Positions 40,061 through 48,267 of a stretch of DNA of 64,000 nucleotides are shown in pieces (the first letter of the stretch is position 1; every line of letters begins with the position of its first letter). Made by a program: the position numbers and the translations under genes. Source of the stretch: Streptomyces cadmiisoli. GTDB lineage: Bacteria > Actinomycetota > Actinomycetes > Streptomycetales > Streptomycetaceae. The stretch spans positions 2,542,001-2,606,000 of the forward strand of contig NZ_CP030073.1 of NCBI RefSeq assembly GCF_003261055.1, given 5' to 3'. The notes below the pieces were generated by a model. The model ran no database searches. It was not told the DNA's origin and saw nothing but the letters and a program-made list of their open reading frames with translations.

Positions 40061-42186
40061 GCACCACCGCAGAGCTGTTGAAGGGGGCGGCCCAGCTGTT
40101 CCCCGACGAGGTCGTCACGAGCGCGCACGTGCGCCACTTCGACCTGCCGTTCCAGGCCGGGCGGTTCGCCCTGATCACCCTGGACAACGGCCACGACCAC
40201 ACCAAGCCGACCACCTTCGGGCCGCAGTCGCTGGCGAACCTCGACGCCGCCGTCGACCAGGTCGAGAAGGAGGCCGCGGACGGCGAGATCGTCGGTGTCG
40301 GCATCACCGGCAAGCCGTTCATCTTCGCCGTCGGCGCCGATCTCAAGGGCGTCGAGCTGCTGAAGCGGCACGAGGACGCGCTCGCCATCGGCAAGGGCGG
40401 CCACGAGGTCTTCAAGCGCCTCGCGGGCCTCGCGGTGCCGACCTTCGCGTACTACAACGGCGCCGCCATGGGCGGCGGTGTCGAGGTCGGTCTGCACTGC
40501 ACCTACCGGACCGTCTCCAAGTCGCTGCCGGCCTTCTCGCTGCCCGAGGTGTTCCTGGGTCTGGTCCCGGGCTGGGGCGGCTGCACGCTGCTGCCGAACC
40601 TCATCGGTGCCGACAAGGCCGTCTCGGTCGTCATCGAGAACTCGCTCAACCAGAACAAGCAGCTCAAGGGCAGCCAGGTCTTCGACCTCGGTATCGCCGA
40701 CGCCCTGTTCGAGGGCGCGGACTTCCTGGAGCAGTCGCTGCTGTGGACGGCCTCCGTCCTCAAGGGCGACATCGAGGTGGAGCGTCCGGTGATCGACCGC
40801 GGCGAGGCCTGGGACCAGGCCGTCGCCAAGGGCCGCTTCATCGCCGACGGCAAGGTGCACGGCGCCGCCCCGGCCGCCTACCGTGCGCTGGACATCATCG
40901 CCGCCGCCAAGAACGGCGACCTCCAGCAGGGCTACGACGCCGAGGACAAGGCGCTCGCCGACCTGATCATGGGTGGCGAACTGCGGTCCGGCATCTACGC
41001 CTTCAACCTGGTGCAGAAGCGCGGCAAGCGCCCCGCGGGCGCCCCGGACAAGAACCTGGCGCGTCCGGTCACCAAGGTCGGCGTCGTCGGTGCCGGTCTG
41101 ATGGCCTCCCAGCTCGCGCTGCTGTTCCTGCGCCGGCTGGAGGTGCCGGTCGTCCTGACCGACATCGACCAGGAGCGCGTCGACAAGGGTGTGGGCTACG
41201 TCCACGCCGAGATCGACAAGCTGCTCGGCAAGGGCCGCGTCAACCAGGACAAGGCCAACCGTCTCAAGGCGCTGGTGACCGGTGTCCTGGACAAGGCCGA
41301 GGGCTTCGCCGACGCGGACTTCATCATCGAGGCCGTGTTCGAGGAGATGGGCGTCAAGCAGCAGGTGTTCGCGGAGGTCGAGGCGGTCGCCCCGGCGCAC
41401 GCGATCCTCGCCACCAACACCTCCTCGCTGTCGGTCTCGGAGATGGCCTCGAAGCTGAAGCACCCGGAGCGGGTCGTCGGCTTCCACTTCTTCAACCCGG
41501 TCGCGATCCTGCCGCTGCTGGAGATCGTCCGCGGCGAGCTGACCGACGACGCCTCGCTGGCCACCGCGTTCGGTGTGGCCAAGAAGCTGAAGAAGACGGC
41601 GGTCCTGGTGAAGGACGCCCCGGCGTTCGTCGTGAACCGCATCCTCACCCGCTTCATGGGCGAGATCCAGAACGTCATCGACGAGGGCACCCCGGTCGAC
41701 GTCGCCGAGAAGGCCGTCGAGCCGCTCGGCCTGCCGATGTCCCCGCTGGTGCTCCTGGAGCTGGTCGGCCCGGCGATCGGTCTGCACGTCTCCGAGACGC
41801 TGCACCGGGCCTTCCCCGACCGCTTCACGGTCTCCCCGAACCTGAAGGCGGTCGTGGAGGCGGGCAAGCGCGGCTTCTACCTCTACGACAGCGGCAGGCC
41901 CGAACTGGACCCGGAGGTCGCCGCGCTGCTCAAGCAGGGCGACACCGTCCTGACCGAGGAGCAGGTCCGGGCGCGGGTGCTGGAAGCGGTGGCGCGGGAG
42001 ATCGGGCTCATGCTCGACGAGGGCGTGGTCGCCGAGGCCCAGGACATCGACCTGTGCCTGATCACCGGCGCCGGCTGGCCCTTCCACCTGGGCGGCATCA
42101 CGCCGTACCTGGACCGCGAGGGTGTCTCGGAGCGGGTGAACGGCGAGCGCTTCCTGACGCCCGGCGTGGCGAGCGTCCCGGCCTAG
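40057..42186 (+). CDS. fadB: Fatty-acid oxidation complex alpha subunit (hydratase/3-hydroxyacyl-CoA dehydrogenase)
   Basis: A 709-residue bifunctional protein. The N-terminal crotonase domain (about 1-310) has FIFAVGADLKG, NGAAMGGGVEVGLH and LPEVFLGLVPGWGG, with both catalytic Glu positions. The dehydrogenase part has the NAD motif VGVVGAGLMASQLA (near 345-358), the catalytic His in GFHFFNPVAILPLLE and NRILTRFMGE. It hydrates enoyl-CoA and oxidises the 3-hydroxy product, passing it to FadA. The start GTG overlaps the fadA stop (GTGA). A strong hairpin follows. Confidence 0.95.
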   Translation: MSTTAELLKGAAQLFPDEVVTSAHVRHFDLPFQAGRFALITLDNGHDHTKPTTFGPQSLANLDAAVDQVEKEAADGEIVGVGITGKPFIFAVGADLKGVELLKRHEDALAIGKGGHEVFKRLAGLAVPTFAYYNGAAMGGGVEVGLHCTYRTVSKSLPAFSLPEVFLGLVPGWGGCTLLPNLIGADKAVSVVIENSLNQNKQLKGSQVFDLGIADALFEGADFLEQSLLWTASVLKGDIEVERPVIDRGEAWDQAVAKGRFIADGKVHGAAPAAYRALDIIAAAKNGDLQQGYDAEDKALADLIMGGELRSGIYAFNLVQKRGKRPAGAPDKNLARPVTKVGVVGAGLMASQLALLFLRRLEVPVVLTDIDQERVDKGVGYVHAEIDKLLGKGRVNQDKANRLKALVTGVLDKAEGFADADFIIEAVFEEMGVKQQVFAEVEAVAPAHAILATNTSSLSVSEMASKLKHPERVVGFHFFNPVAILPLLEIVRGELTDDASLATAFGVAKKLKKTAVLVKDAPAFVVNRILTRFMGEIQNVIDEGTPVDVAEKAVEPLGLPMSPLVLLELVGPAIGLHVSETLHRAFPDRFTVSPNLKAVVEAGKRGFYLYDSGRPELDPEVAALLKQGDTVLTEEQVRARVLEAVAREIGLMLDEGVVAEAQDIDLCLITGAGWPFHLGGITPYLDREGVSERVNGERFLTPGVASVPA

Positions 42187-42192
42187 TCCCGG

Positions 42193-42246
42193 CGGAACCC
42201 CCGGTGTTCCGCGTGACGTCGGTCGCGCGGGACACCGGGGGTTCCG
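42193..42246 (+). terminator. fadAB terminator
   Basis: Arms CGGAACCCCCGGTGT (42193-42207) and ACACCGGGGGTTCCG (42232-42246) are a perfect 15-bp match; additional pairs are possible inside the loop. Confidence 0.85.
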
Positions 42247-42273
42247 CGTGACGTCGGTCGCGCGGGACACCGG
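42206..42273. repeat. 33-bp direct repeat at the fadAB terminator
   Basis: The segment at 42206-42238 (starting GTTCCGCGTGACGTC and ending GGGACACCGG) recurs identically at 42241-42273. The second copy duplicates the loop and right arm of the terminator, as expected for a recent short tandem duplication. Confidence 0.9.
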
Positions 42274-42306
42274 CTTTCGCGGGCCGCCTGAAGACCCGGA
42301 AGGGGC

Positions 42307-43323
42307 TCACACCTCTGCCCAGGCCGACAGGGCCAGGCCCGGCTCGTCCTTCTGGCGGGCCAGGCGGAGCACGCCGTCCGGTGTGACGCTGGCGGCCACC
42401 ACACGGCCCTCAGCGTCCTCCGCCAGGCCCACCCGGCTGCCCGCCGGCAGCGGGGGGCCGGATTCCGACCACCACAGGCCCGCCGACTCCCGCTCGGTCG
42501 GATAGGCGGCGAAGGCGACGCGGCCGGAGGCCGAACGCTGGGCAAGGACCGTGCAGTCGTGGCCCTGAAGGATGCAGCGCAGGGCGGCCACCGGCCCGGG
42601 GCCCGCCACGGAGAGCAGGGCGACGGGGTCGCCGCCGGGCCGCCGGGCGAAGAGGGTGCCCTCGGGATCGCTGAAGAACAGCGTCGTGTGCTCCTTCGAG
42701 GTGGGCAGCGCGGTCAGCGAGCCCGCCACCGCCCGCACCGGCAGCGGATCGTCCTTGACCGGACGGGCTCCCGGCTCCTCCTGGTACCAGCGCAGGACGC
42801 CCTCGGGGCTGGTGGCGTACACCTCGACGCGTCCCGACTCCCCGGTGACGGCGACGAGTTCCTCGTCCACCTTGGAGCCCCTCAGGTCGTGCCAGCCGTT
42901 CCAGCCACCGCGTTCCTTCTGGTTGACGGTGTGGACGCCCTTGCCGCGGTTGCGTACGAAGACGTAGGCGCGTCCCTCGGCGTCGACGGTGACGGCGGGG
43001 TGCCCGGTCCGGTCGCCCTTCTTGTTGGGGTGCCCGATCGGGAGCCAGTCGAGCGGGGCGAGATGGGGGCGGAAGTGGGTGGAATGCACCAGCCCGGACT
43101 CGCCCTGGGCCGTGGGACGCCAGGAGACGAGGTGTGCGTATCCGTCGGCGCCCTGGCCGACCGCGAGCCCGGAATGCAGCTTCTGGTCGCCGCCCACCCT
43201 GCGGGGGGCGTCGTCCCAGGCTCCGCCGGGTACGCGCTCTGCGCGGCACAGGACGGCGTCGTTCGAGGGCCAGTAGACACCGAGTCGGCCGTCACGGCCG
43301 CGGATGAGCCAGTCGCCGTTCAC
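42307..43323 (-). CDS. PLL/sialidase-like beta-propeller protein
   Basis: A 338-residue protein made of repeated short blades: HPAVTVDAEGRAYVFVRNRGKGVHTV followed by GGWNGWHDLRG, and similar elements LVAVTGESGRVEVYATSPEGVLRWYQ and LTALPTSKEHTTLFFSDPEGTLFARR. This pattern matches PLL-type lectin propellers. There is no signal peptide or membrane segment. The start GTG (MNGDWLIRGRDGRLGVYW) lies at the edge of a 205-bp divergent region shared with the CBM3-GH16 gene. A sugar-binding role is inferred, and its place beside polysaccharide genes is suggestive. Confidence 0.75.
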   Translation of the reverse strand: MNGDWLIRGRDGRLGVYWPSNDAVLCRAERVPGGAWDDAPRRVGGDQKLHSGLAVGQGADGYAHLVSWRPTAQGESGLVHSTHFRPHLAPLDWLPIGHPNKKGDRTGHPAVTVDAEGRAYVFVRNRGKGVHTVNQKERGGWNGWHDLRGSKVDEELVAVTGESGRVEVYATSPEGVLRWYQEEPGARPVKDDPLPVRAVAGSLTALPTSKEHTTLFFSDPEGTLFARRPGGDPVALLSVAGPGPVAALRCILQGHDCTVLAQRSASGRVAFAAYPTERESAGLWWSESGPPLPAGSRVGLAEDAEGRVVAASVTPDGVLRLARQKDEPGLALSAWAEV

Positions 43324-43528
43324 CGGTTCACTCTAAGCGGGGCGGCCAGGTCCGGTCGGTGCCGGGCCCCGACTTCACTCCTGGGGTCACACGCATCGCG
43401 AGCCGTTATGGGACCGGTACCGCCTCACCCGTTACAGCGCTCCGATAGGATCCCCACAATATCTGACCATATGTTTACGACTGCCTGACGTCCTCGACCA
43501 AGGCCCAGTGTTCTGCGGAGGAGCTTCC
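43324..43528. promoter_or_regulatory. Divergent promoter region of the polysaccharide locus
   Basis: About 205 bases between the propeller gene (minus) and the CBM3-GH16 gene (plus). The right part (43450-43490) is AT-rich, with ACAATATCTGACCATATG containing the palindrome CATATG. It is the only non-coding stretch upstream of the two plus-strand genes, so their promoter should be here. Confidence 0.5.
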
Positions 43529-44962
43529 GTGGCGTCCACCCGTCGCCCGTCATCCCGTCGCCGGGTTTGGCCAAAGATCAAGTTGCTGCTCCTGGTGTGC
43601 GCGATCGCCGCCGGCGCCACGGCGCTGTATCCGGTGTGGCGCGCCGCGAACCCGGAACCGCCGGACTTCGTCGTCCGTTACCGGACCGACACCCCGGCGT
43701 CCGCGGAGGCGGCCAAGCCCTCCCTGGAACTCTTCAACGACACGAAGAAGCCGGTGTCCCTGAGCGACATGACGCTCCGGTACTACTTCACCGCCGACGA
43801 CGACACCGCGTACGCCGTCAACTGCGTCCAGGCCGCGGTCGGCTGCTCGAACATATCCGGCACGGTGGGCACGCTCGACAAGCCCACCGACACGGCGGAC
43901 CACTATCTGGAGATCGGCTTCACCGCGGACGCGGGCAGCCTGAAGGCTGGCGCGAACAGCAAGGGCATCGACCTGCAACTCTTCCGGGTCGACCACAAGA
44001 AGCTGAAGCAGTCCAACGACCACTCCTTCGACGCGGAGAAGTCCAGCTACAAGGAGTCGAAGGCGGTGACCGCCTACCGGCGCGGAGCGCTGGTCTGGGG
44101 CGAGGAGCCGGGCGGCGGCGGCGCCACCCCCTCGCCGGACGCCTCCGCGGCGGCGGCCCCGAAGATCGAGGTGCCGTCCGGCGTCCTGTTCGACAACTTC
44201 GACTACCTCGACGCCAAGGACCCCGCGCTGTTCAAGCACGGCTGGCTGGTGCGCACCAGCAAGGGCGGCCCCGGTATCGAGGACACCTGGTCGGCCGACG
44301 GCGTCACGTTCCCCGCCGACAAGGACGCGATGGGCGGCGGTCAGGTGCTGCAACTGCGCGCCAGCACGGACGGCACCGAGGCCGGCACCAAGCAGGCGAG
44401 CCTCGGCACCGCGCAGAGCAAGTTCCGCGAGGGGACCTACGCGGCCCGTATCCGCTTCAGCGACGGCCCGACCTCCGGTGACGAGGGCGACCACGTCAAC
44501 CAGACCTTCTACACCATCGGCGGCAAGGGCTCGAAGTACAGCGAGCTGGACAACGAGTACATGCCGAACGGCGGCTGGGGCCGGCCCGGACCCAAGCTCG
44601 ACACGGTCACCTGGTACGACCACAAGACGAACGACCGCGTCTACCAGACCACGAACGAGAGCCTCGACGGCTGGCACACGGTCATGATCCGGGTGAAGGA
44701 CGGCGTCGTCGCCTACTGGCTCGACGGCAAGAAGCTCTTCCTCAGCAACGGGAAGTACGCCCCGCGCGCCGACATGTCGGTGAACTTCAACCACTGGTTC
44801 ATCGACCTGCCCTTCGAGGGCGAGCGCGCCTGGGACATGAAGGTCGACTGGCTTTACTACAACGCGAACGAAACCCTGTCGGAGAAGGAAGTCCAAGCCC
44901 AGGTCGAGGGCTTCGCCGACACCGGGATGAACTACTTCGACACGGTTCGGGGGTCACAGTGA
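43529..44962 (+). CDS. Membrane-anchored CBM3-GH16-type glycoside hydrolase
   Basis: A 477-residue protein. A basic N-terminus and hydrophobic segment (about 17-34, IKLLLLVCAIAAGATALY) act as signal or anchor. Residues about 50-195 resemble a CBM3 cellulose-binding module (SLELFNDTKKPVSLSDMTLRYYF, NCVQAAVGCSNISGT, EIGFTADAGSLKAG). After an Ala/Ser linker, residues about 230-470 fit a GH16-type jelly roll with the catalytic pattern E-x-D-x-E in YSELDNEYMPNG. It probably trims or binds a beta-glucan-like polymer outside the cell. GTG 43529 has GGAGGAG 5 bases upstream; an in-frame GTG at 43508 lacks one. It overlaps the deacetylase gene by 4 bases. Confidence 0.83.
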   Translation: MASTRRPSSRRRVWPKIKLLLLVCAIAAGATALYPVWRAANPEPPDFVVRYRTDTPASAEAAKPSLELFNDTKKPVSLSDMTLRYYFTADDDTAYAVNCVQAAVGCSNISGTVGTLDKPTDTADHYLEIGFTADAGSLKAGANSKGIDLQLFRVDHKKLKQSNDHSFDAEKSSYKESKAVTAYRRGALVWGEEPGGGGATPSPDASAAAAPKIEVPSGVLFDNFDYLDAKDPALFKHGWLVRTSKGGPGIEDTWSADGVTFPADKDAMGGGQVLQLRASTDGTEAGTKQASLGTAQSKFREGTYAARIRFSDGPTSGDEGDHVNQTFYTIGGKGSKYSELDNEYMPNGGWGRPGPKLDTVTWYDHKTNDRVYQTTNESLDGWHTVMIRVKDGVVAYWLDGKKLFLSNGKYAPRADMSVNFNHWFIDLPFEGERAWDMKVDWLYYNANETLSEKEVQAQVEGFADTGMNYFDTVRGSQ

Positions 44963-46437
44963 GGAAGAGGCGCTCCGGCGCACACAGCCACGCCGCGGAC
45001 GACAAGCCGGTGGTGAGCCGGCGCTCGGCGCTGTTCATGGGTGGGGCGGGCGGCGTCGCCATGGCGGGCGCGGGCGCCTGGCTGGGCAATGTCGCCGCCC
45101 AGCCGGCCGGCGCTCCCGTCGCCCAGGGGGCCATCGGCGGACTGACCACGGCGCCGCCCTACGCCCCGTCGGGCCGCCGGCCGAAGAACCGCCGGGCCAC
45201 CTGGTCCCAGCAGTTCCAGGCCTCCCACGGCTGGACCCCCGGGGGTACGGGCACCGCATCCGCCGAGGCGAACGACAAGACGCAGTTCGTCCGGGGCACG
45301 CAGGCGGTGCGGGTGACGACCAACGGCACCGGCAAGCAGTCGTACATCCGTAAGTCCGGTATGACCGCGATGAACCTCACCGGCAAGATGATCAGGCTCC
45401 TCTTCCGTGTCGAGGACGTGACCGACCTGGCGAAGATGGTCTTCTACGTCGGCAGCGGCGGACTCCAGAACTTCTTCTCCTGGACGTTCCACACCCACTC
45501 CAAGACGTCGGCCAACTACGTCCAGTCCGGGGAGTGGGTGACGGTCCACCTCCAGTGGGCCGACGTCACCAGCGCGACCGGCAGCTACACGATCTCGGCG
45601 TCGGGCAAGCCGTCCACCACGACCGGCTTCACCGACATGTCGTTCGCCGTGTACGACAGTGCGGGCGGGCCGGTGACCTACCGGCTCCAGGCCGTCGAGG
45701 TGGTCCCGGACACCTCCGGCGTCTTCCCCAAGGGCGCCGTCTCCATCACTTTCGACGACTCCCACAAGTCGATCCACGACCTGGCCCGTCCGGTGATGGA
45801 CTCCTTCGGCTTCCCCGGCACGGTGTACAACATCGCCGACGCGATCGGCACGGGCAGCTTCCTGACCGTCGATCAGATGCGCTCCATGCAGAACTACTCC
45901 GGCTGGGAGATGGCCGGGCACTCGTACGCCAACGCGGTGCACACCGCGAGCTACCCCAAGCTGACCGCGGAGCAGGCCGACGACGACTTCCGCAAGCTGC
46001 GGGAGTGGCTGGTGTCCAACGGCTTCACCAGCGAGCACTTCGCCTATCCGCACGGCGCGTTCCAGAAGACCACGGACGGCGTCCCGGTGGACCTCATAGC
46101 GAGCCGCCACTTCACCACCGCCCGGTCGATCATCTCCGAGACGATCGAGAGCATCGCCCCGGCGAACCCGTACCGCCTGAAGTCGCTGACCGGTATCACC
46201 GACGGCACGGGCATCGGCGGTACGGCGCTGTCGAAGCTCACCGCCGCGGGCGGCAAGCTGGACCGGTGCGTCAACAACGGGGACTGGCTGATCCTGTGCC
46301 TGCACAAGATCGTGACGGGAGCGCCGGCCACCAGCACGGAGATCGGCACGGCGGGGCTCACCACGCTGATGAAGGCGATCGACGAGCGGGACATTCCCGT
46401 GGTGACCGTGGCGGAGGCCATGGAGTACTACACGTAG
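44959..46437 (+). CDS. Tat-exported polysaccharide deacetylase
   Basis: A 492-residue exported protein. The twin-arginine signal (VSRRSALFMGGAGG, about 19-45) is followed by a jelly-roll-like domain of about 170 residues (MIRLLFRVEDVTDLAKM, FFSWTFHTH, TYRLQAVEVVP) that may bind carbohydrate. A NodB deacetylase domain completes it: SITFDDSHKSIHD, MAGHSYANAVH, FAYPHGAF, LILCLHKIV. It overlaps the GH16 gene by 4 bases (GTGA), so the two enzymes are co-produced and likely act on the same extracellular polymer. A strong bidirectional terminator separates it from the convergent synthase gene. Confidence 0.88.
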   Translation: MRKRRSGAHSHAADDKPVVSRRSALFMGGAGGVAMAGAGAWLGNVAAQPAGAPVAQGAIGGLTTAPPYAPSGRRPKNRRATWSQQFQASHGWTPGGTGTASAEANDKTQFVRGTQAVRVTTNGTGKQSYIRKSGMTAMNLTGKMIRLLFRVEDVTDLAKMVFYVGSGGLQNFFSWTFHTHSKTSANYVQSGEWVTVHLQWADVTSATGSYTISASGKPSTTTGFTDMSFAVYDSAGGPVTYRLQAVEVVPDTSGVFPKGAVSITFDDSHKSIHDLARPVMDSFGFPGTVYNIADAIGTGSFLTVDQMRSMQNYSGWEMAGHSYANAVHTASYPKLTAEQADDDFRKLREWLVSNGFTSEHFAYPHGAFQKTTDGVPVDLIASRHFTTARSIISETIESIAPANPYRLKSLTGITDGTGIGGTALSKLTAAGGKLDRCVNNGDWLILCLHKIVTGAPATSTEIGTAGLTTLMKAIDERDIPVVTVAEAMEYYT

Positions 46438-46448
46438 GCGGACAGGAC

Positions 46449-46486
46449 GAAGGAGGGGGCGGACCGTGCGGTCCGCCCCCTCCTTC
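46449..46486. terminator. Bidirectional terminator inside the polysaccharide locus
   Basis: Perfect 17-bp arms GAAGGAGGGGGCGGACC and its complement around the loop GTGC, between the convergent deacetylase and synthase genes. Confidence 0.9.
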
Positions 46487-46506
46487 ATGTGCCGCTCGTC
46501 GCCGCC

Positions 46507-48267
46507 CTACCAGCGCGGCCCGTTGCCCTGCTGCCAGGACGGGTCCTGGGGGCCGCCCTGCGGGTGCTGGGGCTGCTGCGGGTGCCGGCCGCCCTGCTGC
46601 CACTGCTGGTGCGGCGGCTGGGGCTGCTGGGGCTGCTGGGCGCCGCCCGGGTTCCACCGGCCGTCCGGCGGGCCCGGCTGCGCGGGCACGCCCCAGGAGA
46701 CCGGCTGCTGGGGGTTCACGGCGTACTGCTCGTCGTAGCCGGGCAGCGCCTGCGGCGGGGTGATGGTGGCCGCCTGGCGGGGCCTGGTGCGCAGCGCCAC
46801 GCCTTCCAGACGCATCAGCTGGAGCGTCTCGGTGACCTTCTTGTCGGAGTAGGGGTCCTCCTCCTCGAAGATCTCCGTCACATCGGCCTCGTGGTCACCG
46901 GCCACGGACACCTCGACACCGCCCTGGCGGGTGCCCCAACTGCCCTTGTGCAGGGTGAGCAGGGCGTAGAAGCGCAGCGGGGTCAGCAGGGTCAGCTGGA
47001 TCACGCCGTAGATCGGCGCGAGCAGGAACATGCCGAACCGCTTGATGAAGCCCATCCCGCGGCGGGGGAAGTCGAGGTAGCGCACATTGCGCAGGTAGCC
47101 CATGAGGACCATGAAGACCAGGTAGTCACCGATGTGGTTGACGAACCGCGCCGGGTGCACGATCGGCAGGATGACCATGGAGTAGAACATCGCCGAGCCG
47201 AAGACCAGCCACAGCGCGAGTTCCATGCAGGTCAGCCAGAAGGCGGGCCGGGTCTTCTTCTGGTTCCGGAAGGCCCACAGGGACTCCCGGAAGAAGGACT
47301 TGTTCCAGCGGACCTGCTGACGCAGGAAGTGCGGCACCTTCTCCGGTACGGCCGTGTAGCCGACGGCGGTCTCCTGGAAGACGACCTGGCCCTCGATGAG
47401 GCAGTAGTTGGTCATGCGGCGGTCGTCGCCGAAGACGGCCGGCTTGCCCAGGAACTGCTGGTTGAGGAAGTCCGGCAGGTACTTGCGCACCAGCGAGCCC
47501 CGGTAGGCGGACAGCGCGCCGCAGCAGCACAGGACCGACTTCAGACGGGAGTAGGCGGCCCGCTCGAAGAGGAAGGAGTTGCCGTACCGCAGGTCCTGCA
47601 GGCGCGTGAAGATGTTGCTGTCGTGGTTGAGCGCCAGCACCATGCCGGTGGAGGCCATGATGCGCTCGTCGGCCAGCGGCAGCAGCAGTTCGCGGACGGT
47701 GTCCCGGGACAGCACGGTGTCGGAGTCGACGCACAGGAAGATGTCCGAGTACGGGGCCGCCTCGAAGCCGAGCGCCAGGGCCTCGCGCTTGCCCTTGTTC
47801 TCGGGCTGGACGCTGACGGTGTACTTGACGCCCCTGGCCTCGAACTCGCGGCGCATCTTCTTCGCCGTCCGGATGCCGGAGTCGTCGGCGCTCGCGTCGT
47901 CGATGATGTGGATCTCGTTCGGCAGCCGGCTCTGCGCGAGAAGGCTGCGCATGCCCTGCTCGAACATCACCGGGTCCTCGTTGTAGATCGGGATGACCGC
48001 GGTGACCCAGGCGTTCTCGATGTACTCCAGTTCCTCCCGGCCGGCCTTGGCCGGACGGTAGAAGAGGGCACCGATCATCTTCAGCGCCAGCAGGCCCATC
48101 GCACCCATCGAGTACAGGTGCAGCGAGCCCGCGTCCAGCTTGGTGACGATCAGCGCGCCGAGGCCGAGAAAGACGAAGTACGAGACCTTCAGATGCCTTC
48201 GCCTGCGGTGCCGCTGGCGGCCGCCGGCGTCGACGGCTCCCGGTACGTAGGTGTCGTCGGTGGTCAC
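46507..48267 (-). CDS. Hyaluronan-synthase-like GT2 family glycosyltransferase
   Basis: A 586-residue processive membrane glycosyltransferase. Two N-terminal helices (about 22-62) precede the GT2 domain, with VTAVIPIYNEDP, the DxD-type VDSDTVLS, GDDRRMTN and the processivity motif QQVRWNKSFFRE, very close to bacterial hyaluronan synthases. Four or so C-terminal helices follow. The last 100 residues are a Gln/Pro-rich tail (QQPQQPQPPHQQWQQGG) not found in HasA. The GTG overlaps the stop of the sugar dehydrogenase gene, which supplies a uronic-acid-type donor. The exact polymer is unknown. Confidence 0.9.
   Translation of the reverse strand: MTTDDTYVPGAVDAGGRQRHRRRRHLKVSYFVFLGLGALIVTKLDAGSLHLYSMGAMGLLALKMIGALFYRPAKAGREELEYIENAWVTAVIPIYNEDPVMFEQGMRSLLAQSRLPNEIHIIDDASADDSGIRTAKKMRREFEARGVKYTVSVQPENKGKREALALGFEAAPYSDIFLCVDSDTVLSRDTVRELLLPLADERIMASTGMVLALNHDSNIFTRLQDLRYGNSFLFERAAYSRLKSVLCCCGALSAYRGSLVRKYLPDFLNQQFLGKPAVFGDDRRMTNYCLIEGQVVFQETAVGYTAVPEKVPHFLRQQVRWNKSFFRESLWAFRNQKKTRPAFWLTCMELALWLVFGSAMFYSMVILPIVHPARFVNHIGDYLVFMVLMGYLRNVRYLDFPRRGMGFIKRFGMFLLAPIYGVIQLTLLTPLRFYALLTLHKGSWGTRQGGVEVSVAGDHEADVTEIFEEEDPYSDKKVTETLQLMRLEGVALRTRPRQAATITPPQALPGYDEQYAVNPQQPVSWGVPAQPGPPDGRWNPGGAQQPQQPQPPHQQWQQGGRHPQQPQHPQGGPQDPSWQQGNGPRW

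Noticed and set aside
39976..42270. 764-codon minus-strand frame over fadAB
   Set aside because: Shadow of fadA/fadB; low-complexity Asp/His/Val/Leu composition and no start signal.
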